A stretch of DNA of 64,000 nucleotides, taken from the NCBI GenBank assembly GCA_900316355.1, contig ONCQ01000002.1:62001-126000 (forward strand), read 5' to 3'. The DNA comes from an uncultured Prevotellaceae bacterium (lineage in GTDB: Bacteria > Bacteroidota > Bacteroidia > Bacteroidales > Bacteroidaceae). Shown here in pieces: positions 16,598 through 26,401 of this stretch (its first letter is position 1; every line of letters begins with the position of its first letter). The notes under the pieces were generated by a model, which did not search any database, was not told the origin of the DNA, and worked only from the letters and a program-made list of their open reading frames with translations. The translations under genes were made by a program, and so were the position numbers.

Positions 16598-18027
16598 ACA
16601 CGCTATTCGACAAAATATGGGATGCCCATGTCGTGCAGGACATCCCCGACGGTCCCACACAACTGTACATAGACCGTCTGTATATGCACGAGGTAACCTC
16701 GCCGCAGGCGTTCGACACGCTGCGCGACAAGGGCATCAAGGTGCTGCGTCCACGGCAGATCTTTGCCATGCCGGACCACAACATTCCATCGGCGTTGCCG
16801 ACGGAAAATGAAAAAATAAAAGTGGAGAATGAAAAATGTATTTCACTCTCGATTGATGATGAGAAGGGGCGGAAACAGGTGGATACGCTGAAGCGCAACT
16901 GCGCTGAGTTCGGCATCACGCACTTCGACATGGGCACGCAGGACAACGGCATCATCCATGTCGTAGGGCCGGAGAAGGGGCTGTCGCTGCCAGGCATGAC
17001 GATTGTCTGCGGCGACTCTCACACCAGCACCCACGGCGCCGTAGGCGCACTGGCGATGGGCATCGGCACGAGCGAGGTGGCACAGGTGCTGGCCTCGCAG
17101 TGCATCCTGCAACAGAAGCCCAAGACGATGCGCATCAACATCGAGGGCACACTCGCCAAGGGCGTTACTGCCAAGGACGTGGCCCTCTACATCATGGCTC
17201 AGATGGGCACGGGCGGTGCCACAGGCTATGCCGTGGAATACGCCGGCAGCGCCATCCGCTCGATGTCGATGGAGGGACGCCTGACGCTCTCCAACCTCAG
17301 CATTGAGATGGGTTCCCGCGCAGGCCTCATCGCTCCTGACGAGATGACGTTTGCCTATCTGAAAGGACGCGAATATGCTCCCAAAGGCGCGGCGTGGGAC
17401 AAGGCAGTGGCACAGTGGCAACAGCTCTACTCCGGCCCAGATGCCGTCTTCGACAAAGAGGTCACCTATCGCGCCGAGGACATCGCGCCACGCATCACCT
17501 ACGGCACGAACCCGGGCGCCGGCATCGCCATCGATGAATGCATCCCAAGTCTGTCTGCGGCATCAGAAGGCGTTGCCAGCGCGGCCGATCTGGCCTACAT
17601 GGACTTTAAGCCCGGACAGAAGTTAGAAGGCTTGCCCGTGGACTACGCCTTCCTGGGCGCCTGCACCAACGGCCGCATCGAGGACTTCCGCGCCTTCGCC
17701 TCTATCGTAAAAGGTCGCACGAAAGCGCCCGGCGTGGTGGCATGGCTCGTGCCCGGCTCATGGGCTGTGCGCCAGCAGATTATCGATGAGGGCATCGACA
17801 AGATCTTGGAAGAGGCTGGCTTCGAGCTGCGTCTGCCGTCATGCTCCGCCTGTCTAGCGATGAACGCCGATAAGGTGCCTGCCGGCAAGCTGTGCATCAG
17901 CACCTCCAACCGCAACTTCGTAGGCCGCCAAGGTCCTGGAGCACGCACTATCCTGGCGAGCCCACTGACAGTAGCGGCAGCGGCAGTCACAGGAGTGATT
18001 ACTGACCCGCGGAAGTTCATCGTTTAA
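16594..18027 (+). CDS. leuC: 3-isopropylmalate dehydratase large subunit
   Basis: A 477-residue aconitase-family subunit that, with LeuD, isomerises 2- to 3-isopropylmalate using a 4Fe-4S cluster. [18 protein letters not shown] and [10 protein letters not shown] supply the expected substrate and cluster residues. It is coupled to leuA by an ATGA overlap. Compared with the family it has an extra stretch of about 15 residues (around 70-86, rich in Lys/Glu/Asn), encoded by a strikingly AT-rich patch at 16801-16860 just after the PDHN motif. This looks like a small in-frame insertion in a surface loop. Confidence 0.95.
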
Positions 18028-18029
18028 GG

Positions 18030-18071
18030 TTGAAAGTTTAAGGTTTAAAGTTTAAGGTTTAAAGTTTAAAG
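18030..18071 (+). repeat. AT-rich tandem repeat between leuC and leuD
   Basis: About three copies of GTTTAAGGTTTAAA fill the gap between leuC and leuD. The sequence has no start codon or ribosome site of its own and resembles the repeats upstream of rhaD and at 42882-42916. Confidence 0.75.
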
Positions 18072-18083
18072 AATTTATTGTCC

Positions 18084-18710
18084 ATGATGAACAAGCAATT
18101 CCATACCATCACCTCCACCTGCATCCCCATTGCCATCGACAACTGCAACACGGACCTCATCATCCCTGCCCGCTATCTGGCCAGCACTACGCGCGACCCT
18201 CAGTTTTTCGGCGATGCCTTCATGCACGACTTGCGCTACGACGCCAGCGGCAACGCGGTTCATGATTTCGTCATGAATAAGAATGAATTCAGCGAGGCTC
18301 CCAATGAGGGCGTTCATGAGATTATTGTAGCAGGCAAGAACTGGGGCAGCGGCTCCTCGCGCGAACACGCCGCATGGGCCATTGCCGGCTACGGCGTGCG
18401 CGTGGTTATCAGCAGCAGCTTTGCGGACATCCATCGCAACAACCTGCTGAATTGCTTCGTGCTGCCTGTCATTGTGTCGCCCGCCTTCCAGCAGCAACTC
18501 TTCGAGAGCATTGCTGCCCAGCCGCAGACACAGGTGCGCGTGGATCTGCCGGCACAGACCGTCACGAATCTGTCCACGGGCAGCAGCGAACATTTCGACA
18601 TCAACGGCTACAAGAAATACTGCCTGATGAACGGGCTGGACGATATAGATTTCTTACTAAAGAACGTGGGGACCCTCCCCCCTGCCCCTCCCTTGTATGG
18701 AGGGGAGTAG
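18084..18710 (+). CDS. leuD: 3-isopropylmalate dehydratase small subunit, C terminus supplied by a repeat element
   Basis: A 208-residue partner of LeuC. The swivelling-domain signature GKNWGSGSSREHAAWAI is intact. ATG 18084 is used (a second ATG follows directly). The last dozen residues (GTLPPAPPLYGGE) and the TAG stop are encoded by a palindromic element (18670-18715), so the native C-terminal tail has been replaced or extended. The core ends before that, so activity is likely kept. Confidence 0.93.
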   Translation: MMNKQFHTITSTCIPIAIDNCNTDLIIPARYLASTTRDPQFFGDAFMHDLRYDASGNAVHDFVMNKNEFSEAPNEGVHEIIVAGKNWGSGSSREHAAWAIAGYGVRVVISSSFADIHRNNLLNCFVLPVIVSPAFQQQLFESIAAQPQTQVRVDLPAQTVTNLSTGSSEHFDINGYKKYCLMNGLDDIDFLLKNVGTLPPAPPLYGGE

Positions 18711-18715
18711 TCACC
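18670..18715 (+). repeat. GC-rich palindromic element (type A) forming the end of leuD
   Basis: It starts GGACCCTCCCCC, has the hairpin CCCCTCC/GGAGGGG (18685-18691 with 18699-18705) and ends AGTAGTCACC; the TAG in this right end is the leuD stop. It pairs in inverted orientation with the element at 18764-18839. Confidence 0.85.
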
Positions 18716-18732
18716 TGTCAAGAATAGCTTTT

Positions 18733-20460
18733 ATGAACGATAGCAAACAGTCAACACATTCTGCTCCCTCCCCAACGTTCCCCTCGCCATTTGGAGAGGG
18801 GTTAGAGGTGAGACCCGAGAGAGCGGGGGGAGAGTCTCCCATCGAAATCATGGACACCACCCTGCGCGATGGTGAGCAGACCAGCGGTGTCAGCTTCATG
18901 CCACATGAGAAGCTGCTAATATGCAAGGCACTGCTGGAAGAGCTCCACGTGGACCGCGTGGAGGTGGCCTCGGCGCGCGTCAGCGACGGCGAGCTGGAGG
19001 CTGTGCAGCGCATCACACGATGGGCTGACAGCAAGGGCCTGCTGGATCGCGTAGAAGTACTCGGCTTCGTCGATAATGGCAAGAGCCTCGACTGGATCGA
19101 GCGCGCCGGAGCACGCACCATCAACCTCCTCTGCAAAGGCTCACGCCGCCACTGCGAAGGACAACTGGGCAAGACGCTGGAAGAACACGCCGCCGACATC
19201 CGCCGCAATGTGGAGATGGCAGCCCAGCGCGGCATCGCCGTGAACCTGTATCTGGAAGATTGGAGTGGGGGGATGAAGACTCTCCCCCATACCCTTCCCT
19301 ATCAAGGAGGGGAGTATATACCTTCTGAGACAGAGAACAATTATGTTTTCCAACTCTTAGATTCCATCAAAGATCTTATTACTCAAACACATACTACACC
19401 ATCCCGACAAGGGAGGGCGGGGGGTGGGTCCGCGGTCTCCAGAATCATGCTGCCCGACACCCTCGGCATCCTAAACCCGTTGGAGACGTTGGACTACATG
19501 AAGCAGATGGTGGCGCGCTACCCTGGCGTACACTTCGACTTCCACGCTCACAACGACTACGATCTGGCTGTGAGCAACACCCTCGCAGCCGTCCTCGGCG
19601 GGGCACAGGGACTCCACACCACCATCAACGGATTGGGCGAACGCGCCGGAAATGCGCCGCTTGCCAGCGTGCAGGCAATCCTAAAAGACCACTTCAACGC
19701 AAAAACAAACATCAGTGAGAATCAGCTATACAAGGTAGCACACCTCATAGAGAGTTACAGTGGCATTGCCATTCCACCCAACAAACCCATCACGGGTTCG
19801 GCAGTCTTCACACAGGTGGCCGGCGTCCACGCCGACGGCGACAACAAACAAGGCCTCTACCAAAACGCGTTGAAACCAGAGCGCTTCGGCCGACGTCGCG
19901 AATACGCCCTCGGCAAAGCCAGTGGAAAGGCGAACATACGCATGAACCTGGAGGAGCTGGGACTGGACCTCAGCGACGAGGACATGAAGAAGGTCACCGA
20001 CCGCATCATTGAACTGGGCGACAAGAAGGAACACGTCACACAGGAGGACCTGCCGTACATCATCCGCGATGTGCTCAAACACGCTGAGAGCAACGACCGC
20101 GTGCAGCTGCTGTCGTACATGGTATCGACAGCCTATGGCCTGCGGCCGATGGCTCAGGTACGCCTCCAAATCGACAACAATATCTACGAGGAAAGCGCTC
20201 AGGGCGACGGACAGTATGACGCCTTCGTGCGAGCCGTGAGACACATCTATCGTGACCGCCTGGGACGCGAGTTCCCATGGCTCTCCAACTATGCCGTCAC
20301 CATCCCACCTGGCGGCCGTACCGACGCCCTCGTGCAAACCACCATCGAATGGGTGTTCGAGGAGAAAACCTATCGCACTCATGCCCTCGATGCTGACCAG
20401 ACGGAGGCCGCCATCAAAGCCACCATCAAACTGCTCAACATCATCGAACCACTCTATTAA
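18733..20460 (+). CDS. Citramalate synthase / second 2-isopropylmalate synthase-like enzyme (HMGL family)
   Basis: A 575-residue acyl-transferase of the DRE-TIM metallolyase family ([38 protein letters not shown]) with a C-terminal regulatory domain. Beside leuA and in a leu operon it most likely makes (R)-citramalate from pyruvate and acetyl-CoA for isoleucine, since LeuCD also processes citramalate; a paralogous isopropylmalate synthase is the alternative. ATG 18733 is used; the conserved region starts near 18841. The gap between them is a palindromic element (18764-18839). A second insertion of about 50 residues (19278-19431) comes from a pair of elements inside the barrel. Confidence 0.85.
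   Translation: MNDSKQSTHSAPSPTFPSPFGEGLEVRPERAGGESPIEIMDTTLRDGEQTSGVSFMPHEKLLICKALLEELHVDRVEVASARVSDGELEAVQRITRWADSKGLLDRVEVLGFVDNGKSLDWIERAGARTINLLCKGSRRHCEGQLGKTLEEHAADIRRNVEMAAQRGIAVNLYLEDWSGGMKTLPHTLPYQGGEYIPSETENNYVFQLLDSIKDLITQTHTTPSRQGRAGGGSAVSRIMLPDTLGILNPLETLDYMKQMVARYPGVHFDFHAHNDYDLAVSNTLAAVLGGAQGLHTTINGLGERAGNAPLASVQAILKDHFNAKTNISENQLYKVAHLIESYSGIAIPPNKPITGSAVFTQVAGVHADGDNKQGLYQNALKPERFGRRREYALGKASGKANIRMNLEELGLDLSDEDMKKVTDRIIELGDKKEHVTQEDLPYIIRDVLKHAESNDRVQLLSYMVSTAYGLRPMAQVRLQIDNNIYEESAQGDGQYDAFVRAVRHIYRDRLGREFPWLSNYAVTIPPGGRTDALVQTTIEWVFEEKTYRTHALDADQTEAAIKATIKLLNIIEPLY
18764..18839 (+). repeat. GC-rich palindromic element (type C), in frame at the N terminus of the citramalate-synthase-like gene
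   Basis: A 76-bp element starting CTCCCTCCCC and ending GGGGGGAGAGTCTCC. It is closely related in order and sequence to 59012-59085. It encodes Pro/Gly/Glu-rich residues between the start codon and the conserved barrel. Confidence 0.8.
19278..19431 (+). repeat. REPIN-like inverted pair of palindromic elements inside the citramalate-synthase-like gene
   Basis: The left element (19278-19322) begins GACTCTCCCCC; the right one (19394-19431) ends GGGGGGTGGGTCC, so the outer ends are inverted repeats. About 71 bp lie between. The whole 154-bp block is open in frame and adds roughly 50 residues absent from the family. Confidence 0.8.
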
Positions 20461-20466
20461 TCGCCT

Positions 20467-20847
20467 ATGATCAACGAACACTTCTCATGGCGCAAGCGAC
20501 TGAAGAGCTTCTCCTACGCCTTTGCCGGGCTGAAGGTGCTGATGCGCAACGAGCACAACGCATGGATTCACACCGCAGCAGCCATCTGCGCCGTGGCAGC
20601 TGGCCTCCTACTGCACATCTCGCGCGTGGAATGGTTGGCTGTCTTCATCGTGATTGGAATGGTCTTTGCTGCTGAAATCTTCAATTCGTCGGTGGAAAGG
20701 ATAGCAGACTTCCTCACCACAGAACACGACGAGCGTATTGGCAAGATTAAAGACCTGGCAGCTGCTGCCGTGCTGGTGTGTGCCATCACAGCCGTAGCAG
20801 TGGCTCTCTTCATTTTTGTCCCAAAGGTGGTGGCCCTTCTTGCATAA
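20467..20847 (+). CDS. dgkA: Diacylglycerol kinase family membrane protein
   Basis: A 126-residue inner-membrane protein with three predicted helices and the family signature EIFNSSVERIADF (residues about 75-87), matching the active-site EAxNTAIE motif of DgkA. In Gram-positive relatives the enzyme phosphorylates undecaprenol, in E. coli diacylglycerol; the substrate here is not decidable. It starts 6 bp after the preceding synthase gene, in the place where leuB often sits in related operons. Confidence 0.88.
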   Translation: MINEHFSWRKRLKSFSYAFAGLKVLMRNEHNAWIHTAAAICAVAAGLLLHISRVEWLAVFIVIGMVFAAEIFNSSVERIADFLTTEHDERIGKIKDLAAAAVLVCAITAVAVALFIFVPKVVALLA

Positions 20848-20925
20848 GCGCTCACGAGATACCATTTTCAGCGCTGTTTCTTAAGAAAAAAACGGATTCT
20901 ATGCCATTAACTCGGGAAATAGTTG

Positions 20926-20933
20926 TACTTTTG
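20926..20933 (+). promoter_or_regulatory. -7 promoter element of hisS
   Basis: TACTTTTG, 53 bp before ATG 20987. Confidence 0.6.
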
Positions 20934-20986
20934 CAGCCGAATTTCCCAACCTTTGAACAAACGTTCAACGATAACATTACACACAG

Positions 20987-22378
20987 ATGGCACAGAAACC
21001 CAGTATTCCCAAAGGTACACGCGACTTCGGCCCTGCCGAAATGGCGCGCCGCAACTATATCTTCGACACCATCCGCAGCGTGTATGCGCTCTATGGATTC
21101 CGCCAGATTGAGACACCGGCGATGGAGAATCTCTCCACGCTGATGGGTAAGTACGGCGAAGAAGGCGACAAACTGCTGTTCAAAATCCTGAACAGCGGTG
21201 ACTTCCTCAGAGGCATCGATGCCAACGAACTATCCGGCGAAGGATCGCCCAAGCTGGCGGCACAGCTGTGTGAGAAAGGTCTGCGCTACGACCTCACGGT
21301 ACCCTTCGCCCGTTATGTGGTGCAGCACCGCGAGGAGCTGACACTCCCCTTCCGCCGTTTCCAGATCCAGCCCGTATGGCGCGCCGACCGTCCCCAGAAG
21401 GGTCGCTATCGCGAGTTCTACCAGTGCGATGCCGACGTTGTGGGTTCCGACTCGCTGCTCAATGAGGTGGAGCTGATGCAGATTGTCGATGAGGTATTCC
21501 GCCGCTTCGGCATCCGCGTCTGCATCAAAATCAACAACCGCAAGATCCTCACCGGCATCGCCGAGATCATCGGCCAAGCCGACAAGATTGTAGATATCAC
21601 CGTGGCTATTGACAAGCTGGACAAGATTGGTCTTGACAACGTCAACGCCGAGCTTGCCGAGGCCGGCATCCCCGCCGACGCCATCGAGAAGCTGCAGCCC
21701 ATCATCCAGCTCAGCGGCAGCAACGCCGACAAGCTGGCCACCATGCGCGCAGTCCTGAAAGATAGCGAGATTGGCCTCAAAGGCATCGACGAAGTGGAGT
21801 TTGTCCTCAATCAGTTTGCAGCAGTAACAGCTCCCTCCCTACAAGGGAGGGCAGGGGGTGGGTCTTCCCTCGAGTTCGACCTCACCCTCGCCCGCGGCCT
21901 CAACTACTACACAGGTTGCATCTTCGAGGTGAAGGCCTTGGACGTGGAGATTGGTAGCATCACCGGCGGTGGACGCTATGACAACCTCACAGGTATCTTC
22001 GGCATGCCCGGCCTCTCAGGTGTCGGCATCTCCTTTGGCGCCGACCGCATCTACGATGTGCTGAACCAGCTGGACCTCTACCCCAAGGAGGTGAGCACAG
22101 CCACGCAGCTGCTCTTCGTGAACTTCGGCGAGGCCGAGGCCGCCTACGCGCTGCCCGCAGTAGCCGCCTGCCGTCAGGCCGGTATCCGCACGGAGATCTA
22201 CCCCGATGCCGCGAAGATGAAGAAGCAGATGCAGTATGCCAATGCCCGCGAGATTCCTTTCGTGGCACTGGCTGGCGAAAGCGAGATGGCCGAAGGAAAA
22301 TTCACGCTGAAGAACATGACCACAGGCGAACAGCAGCTCATCAGTGCTTCGGAAATCGCACGTATTATTCAATCATAA
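20987..22378 (+). CDS. hisS: Histidyl-tRNA synthetase
   Basis: A 463-residue class II synthetase. The N-terminal PKGTRDFGP, motif 2 ([29 protein letters not shown]), the histidine motif [14 protein letters not shown] and the C-terminal anticodon domain are all present. It charges tRNA-His. A palindromic element (21829-21864) lies in frame just before the histidine motif and encodes [12 protein letters not shown], in the region between the insertion domain and the catalytic core. It has its own promoter. Confidence 0.96.
   Translation: MAQKPSIPKGTRDFGPAEMARRNYIFDTIRSVYALYGFRQIETPAMENLSTLMGKYGEEGDKLLFKILNSGDFLRGIDANELSGEGSPKLAAQLCEKGLRYDLTVPFARYVVQHREELTLPFRRFQIQPVWRADRPQKGRYREFYQCDADVVGSDSLLNEVELMQIVDEVFRRFGIRVCIKINNRKILTGIAEIIGQADKIVDITVAIDKLDKIGLDNVNAELAEAGIPADAIEKLQPIIQLSGSNADKLATMRAVLKDSEIGLKGIDEVEFVLNQFAAVTAPSLQGRAGGGSSLEFDLTLARGLNYYTGCIFEVKALDVEIGSITGGGRYDNLTGIFGMPGLSGVGISFGADRIYDVLNQLDLYPKEVSTATQLLFVNFGEAEAAYALPAVAACRQAGIRTEIYPDAAKMKKQMQYANAREIPFVALAGESEMAEGKFTLKNMTTGEQQLISASEIARIIQS
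21829..21864 (+). repeat. GC-rich palindromic element (type A), in frame in hisS
   Basis: The hairpin CCCTCCCT (21833-21840)/AGGGAGGG (21844-21851) is followed by GCAGGGGGTGGGTC. It is a single copy with no inverted partner nearby. Confidence 0.85.
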
Positions 22379-22455
22379 TGACGGATAATGCGGAGGATAC
22401 CATAAAAATGGCACAATAAAAGCGAAGTATCGATATCTCTTTTTCTTAATTATTA

Positions 22456-22487
22456 TTTGGCCATTTCAGCAAAAAATACGAACTTTG
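22456..22487 (+). promoter_or_regulatory. Promoter of the TolC-type export operon
   Basis: TTTG (22456-22459), 20 bp, then GAACTTTG (22480-22487), an imperfect -7 box. The start codon is 45 bp further on. Confidence 0.5.
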
Positions 22488-22531
22488 CACCCGAAAAAGC
22501 AAAACCAAAAGACGAGTTATCATTCAGGTCT

Positions 22532-24193
22532 ATGAAAAGAATTCCGATGATGGTTTCGGTAGCTCTTCTGATGTGCGCTACAACAGCTATGTCTCAGCAG
22601 GTTTTATCGCTGGACAGTTGTCGTGCACGTGCTCTCCGAAACAACAAAGAACTGCAGATGAGCGCTCTCAAGAAAGAGGCAGCTCACTGGCAACGCAAGA
22701 GTGCGCTGACCAACTACTTCCCCCGCATCAATGCCGTGGGTACTTATCAGTACTCTTCGAAAGAGATCTCCCTGCTCAGCGATGAGCAAAAGGACAAGCT
22801 GAACAACCTGGGCACAAACATGGCGAACACCCTGAAAGCCAGCCTCGCTGACAAGGTAAACGGCCGTCTGGACAACCTCCAGCAGCGCTGGAACGCCTTC
22901 ACGCAGACGCCGCAGTTCGCACAGCTGATGCAGGATCCGCAGGTGCTGGCCATGCTGGCGCAGAACCCGCAGCTGGCACAGCTGCTGCAAAGCCCTAACA
23001 TGGTGCAGCAGATTGCCGGCCCCTACCTGCAGCAGGCCGCCATGGCCTTCGACGGCATGTTGAGCGGCATCACGTCCATGCTGGACGGGACGGGTCAAAG
23101 CATCGTAGATGCCTTCCACACCGACACGCGCAACATGTTCGGCGCCACCGTGATGCTGACACAGCCCCTGTACATGGGCGGCAAGATCCGTGCTTATGAC
23201 AAGATCACGCGCCTGGCCGAGCAAGCTGCCGGCGAGCAGCACACCATGGAGGAACAGAACCTGCTGGTGAGCGTGGACGAAGCCTACTGGCGCATCGTGG
23301 CCCTGCAGAGCAAGAAGCAGCTGGCCGAGAGCTTCCTCAGCACCGTCCAGAAGTTGGACAGCGATGTGGAGAAGATCATCTCCGAGGGATTGGCCACGAA
23401 GGCCGACGGCCTCTCCGTGAAGGTGAAGCTCAACGAGGCTGAGGTGGCTGTCATCCAGGTCGATAACGGCCTCGCCCTCTCACGCATGGCGCTGGCACAG
23501 CTCTGCGGCCTGCCCCTCGACAGCGAGTTCCGTCTGACCGACGAGCCCGCGAATGCCCAAGCCACCTTTGAGGCTTCCGACACCCCCGACATGGGCGAGC
23601 TCGTGAGCGCTGCCGACGAGGTCAACGCCGTGGAAACCGCCATGCAGAACCGTGCCGAGCTGCGCGCCCTGGACATCGCCGCGAAGGTGAAGGACCAGCA
23701 GGTGAAGGTGGCCCGCTCTGAATACATGCCCAACCTGGCGCTCACCGCCGGCTACCTGCTCTCCAACCCCAACCTCTACAACGGCTTCCAGAAGAAATTC
23801 GGCGGCATGTGGACCGTGGGCGTGGTGCTGAAGGTGCCCATCCTCACGTGGGGCGACCGCATCTACAAGGTCAAGCAGGCCAAGGCCGAGGCGGCCATCG
23901 CCCATGTGAAGGCTGAGGAGGTGCGCGAGAAGATTACCCTGCAGGTGAACCAGAACCGCCAGAAGTTGCAGGAGGCCCAGCACCGCCTGGCCACCGCCAA
24001 GGGCAGTCAGGACAAGGCCGACGAGAACCTCCGCATGGCCAATCTGGGTATGCAGGAGGGCGTCATCCCCGTGTCCAACGTCCTGCAGGCGCAGACCGCC
24101 TGGCTGTCGGCACATTCCACCCTCGTGGACGCACAGATCGACGTACGCCTGGCCGACCTCTACCTGCAACGCGCAAAGGGTATTCTGAGATAA
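22532..24193 (+). CDS. TolC-family outer membrane efflux protein
   Basis: A 553-residue protein with a signal peptide (MKRIPMMVSVALLMCATTAMS). ATG 22532 is chosen over an upstream in-frame start because it begins the signal. The outer-membrane-efflux architecture is seen in two halves of long helices, with VDEAYWRIVALQSKKQLAES and the C-terminal counterpart. It forms the outer membrane channel for the following HlyD/ABC-2 genes. A Gln/Leu/Met-rich stretch of about 100 residues (roughly 70-190) lies in the first half before the LTQPLYMGGKI strand. Confidence 0.9.
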   Translation: MKRIPMMVSVALLMCATTAMSQQVLSLDSCRARALRNNKELQMSALKKEAAHWQRKSALTNYFPRINAVGTYQYSSKEISLLSDEQKDKLNNLGTNMANTLKASLADKVNGRLDNLQQRWNAFTQTPQFAQLMQDPQVLAMLAQNPQLAQLLQSPNMVQQIAGPYLQQAAMAFDGMLSGITSMLDGTGQSIVDAFHTDTRNMFGATVMLTQPLYMGGKIRAYDKITRLAEQAAGEQHTMEEQNLLVSVDEAYWRIVALQSKKQLAESFLSTVQKLDSDVEKIISEGLATKADGLSVKVKLNEAEVAVIQVDNGLALSRMALAQLCGLPLDSEFRLTDEPANAQATFEASDTPDMGELVSAADEVNAVETAMQNRAELRALDIAAKVKDQQVKVARSEYMPNLALTAGYLLSNPNLYNGFQKKFGGMWTVGVVLKVPILTWGDRIYKVKQAKAEAAIAHVKAEEVREKITLQVNQNRQKLQEAQHRLATAKGSQDKADENLRMANLGMQEGVIPVSNVLQAQTAWLSAHSTLVDAQIDVRLADLYLQRAKGILR

Positions 24194-24229
24194 ACAGGAT
24201 TTACGAATTGAAAATAAAGAACATATACA

Positions 24230-25216
24230 ATGGCTAAAAGAACAAAACTCAACAATCTGCTGATCATTGCCCTCGTGATTGTGGCTGTGATCTTAGTAGT
24301 CATCCTCGTGGGCCTCTTCCTGCCCCAACCCCAAGAGGTGCTGCAGGGCCAGGCTGAGACCAGTGACTACCGCGTCTCCAGCAAGGTGCCCAGCCGTGTC
24401 AAGGAACTTCGTGTACACACCGGCGACAAGGTGAAGGCCGGCGACACACTCGTCATCATGGACTCCCCCGAGGTGCGCGCCAAGATGATGCAGGCCGAGG
24501 CTGCCGAAGCTGCCGCTAAGGCTATCGAACAGAAGGCACAGAACGGTGCCCGCCAACAGGAGATCCAGGGTGCCTATGAGCTTTGGCAGAAGGCCAAGGC
24601 CGGTCTGGAAGTCTGCGAGAAGACCTACAGCCGCGTGAGCCGCCTCTACGATGAGGGTGTCATCCCCGCCCAGAAGCGCGACGAAGCCGAGGCACAGCTG
24701 AAGGCGATGCAGGCCACCGAGAAGGCTGCCAAGAGCCAGTATGAGATGGCTTGCGAGGGTGCCCGCCGCGAGGACAAGGCCGCCGCTGCCGCACAGGTAG
24801 CACGCGCACGCGGTGCCGTCACCGAGGTGCAGGGCTACATCAACGAGACCGTGCTGCTGGCCACTGCCGACGGCACCGTCACCGAGATCTTCCCCAAGGA
24901 GGGCGAGCTCGTGGGCACTGGTGCCCCCATCATGAACATCGCCAAGGACAACGACATCCGCTTCATCTTCATGGTGCGCGAGGACTACCTCCCTGGCATG
25001 ACCCTCGACACCGAAGTCAACTGCTATGTCCCCGCCCTCGACCGCGACCTCAAGGTACGAATCACCAGCATGAACGTTATGGGAAGCTACGCCACGTGGA
25101 AAGCCACGAAGGCACTTGACCAATACGATCTGAAGACTTTCGAGGTCACAGGCCGTGCCGTAAACGATGCAGACCTAAAAGGAATCCTCGCAGGCATGAC
25201 CGTTGTCATCAAGTAA
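24230..25216 (+). CDS. HlyD-family periplasmic adaptor
   Basis: A 328-residue membrane-fusion protein: one N-terminal transmembrane helix, a biotinyl-lipoyl-like half (VPSRVKELRVHTGDKVKAGDTLV), a helical hairpin of about 100 residues, the second lipoyl half (ATADGTVTEIFPKEGELV) and a beta domain. It bridges the inner membrane permeases to the TolC-like channel. Start 36 bp after the preceding gene; next gene 9 bp after its end. Confidence 0.9.
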   Translation: MAKRTKLNNLLIIALVIVAVILVVILVGLFLPQPQEVLQGQAETSDYRVSSKVPSRVKELRVHTGDKVKAGDTLVIMDSPEVRAKMMQAEAAEAAAKAIEQKAQNGARQQEIQGAYELWQKAKAGLEVCEKTYSRVSRLYDEGVIPAQKRDEAEAQLKAMQATEKAAKSQYEMACEGARREDKAAAAAQVARARGAVTEVQGYINETVLLATADGTVTEIFPKEGELVGTGAPIMNIAKDNDIRFIFMVREDYLPGMTLDTEVNCYVPALDRDLKVRITSMNVMGSYATWKATKALDQYDLKTFEVTGRAVNDADLKGILAGMTVVIK

Positions 25217-25225
25217 CACACTGCG

Positions 25226-26401
25226 ATGCTGAAAGCATTAAACAATATCTGGGAAATCATGATGCGTGAGGTGCGCGCCTTCGGCCGCCGCCCCATCTTC
25301 CTGATGATCATGTTCGTGGCGCCGCTGGGTTTCCTGTGGCTGTTCACGAGCCTCATGGACGCGGGTCTTCCCACGAAGCTGCCCGCAGCGCTGGTCGATG
25401 AGGATGACACCCATGTCACCCGTCAGCTCACGCGTATCCTGGGGACAATGCAGGAGACGAACTTCGTCATCACGACCAAGAGCTTCACCGAGGCACGCCA
25501 GGCCATGCAGCGCGGCGAGATCTACGCCATCTTCCGCATCCCCAAGGGCACCACCGAGGCTGCGCTCACGCAACGGCAACCCGTCATCTCATTCTACACA
25601 AACGACACATACTATGTGGCCGCGTCCTTGCTGATGAAGGACATGCGCAAGATGAGTGAGATGGCCGGCTTGGCCATGACGCGTGCCGTGATGCGTGCCA
25701 AGGGAAAGACCGACGCCCAGATCATGGGCACACTACAGCCCATCGTCATCGAAAGCCACCCCCTCGGCAACCCCCATCTGAACTACTCCGTGGTACTCAC
25801 GAACCTCATTGTGCCCGGCCTGCTGATGCTGGTCATCATGCTGACCACCAGCTACACCTTCGGCAGCGAGTGGAAGCGCGGCCAGCAGAAGAAGCTCTAT
25901 GAGCTGTGCGATGGCAACATGGCTGTCGCCATCTTCGGCAAGCTCTCCGTGCACACCGTCACCTTCACGCTCATGATGTGGCTCTTCGACTTCATCTTCT
26001 ACAGCTACCTGGAGTTCCCGTGCGCCTGCGGCATACCCCGCATGATGCTGTGGGGCTTCCTCGCTGTGCTGGCGTCGCAGGGCTTCGGACTGCTCATGTT
26101 CGAGGCCTTCCCCGGGCAGATGCGTATGGCCATGTCGGCCTGCTCGCTGCTGGGCGTGATGCAGTTCTCGCTGGCGGGCTTCTCCTTCCCCGTGTCGGCC
26201 ATGTACGAGCCCTTCCAGTGGCTAGCTGACATCTTCCCCCTCCACCATTATTTTGTCATCTACGTCAATCAGGCCCTCAACGGTTACTCCATCTCCTATG
26301 TATGGGGCAGTGTCGTGATCTTGATATTCATCTACCTGCTGCCGCAGTTCTTCGCGTGGCGCCTGAAAGATGCTATGCTCCATAAAAACTACCGCGAATG
26401 A
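25226..26401 (+). CDS. ABC-2 type transporter permease
   Basis: A 391-residue YhiH/YbhR-type permease with one N-terminal helix, a large extracytoplasmic domain (about 45-180) and a cluster of five or six helices in the C-terminal half. Its stop overlaps the next permease start (ATGA), indicating a heterodimer. No ATP-binding subunit is in the operon, so the ATPase must be encoded elsewhere. Confidence 0.85.
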   Translation: MLKALNNIWEIMMREVRAFGRRPIFLMIMFVAPLGFLWLFTSLMDAGLPTKLPAALVDEDDTHVTRQLTRILGTMQETNFVITTKSFTEARQAMQRGEIYAIFRIPKGTTEAALTQRQPVISFYTNDTYYVAASLLMKDMRKMSEMAGLAMTRAVMRAKGKTDAQIMGTLQPIVIESHPLGNPHLNYSVVLTNLIVPGLLMLVIMLTTSYTFGSEWKRGQQKKLYELCDGNMAVAIFGKLSVHTVTFTLMMWLFDFIFYSYLEFPCACGIPRMMLWGFLAVLASQGFGLLMFEAFPGQMRMAMSACSLLGVMQFSLAGFSFPVSAMYEPFQWLADIFPLHHYFVIYVNQALNGYSISYVWGSVVILIFIYLLPQFFAWRLKDAMLHKNYRE

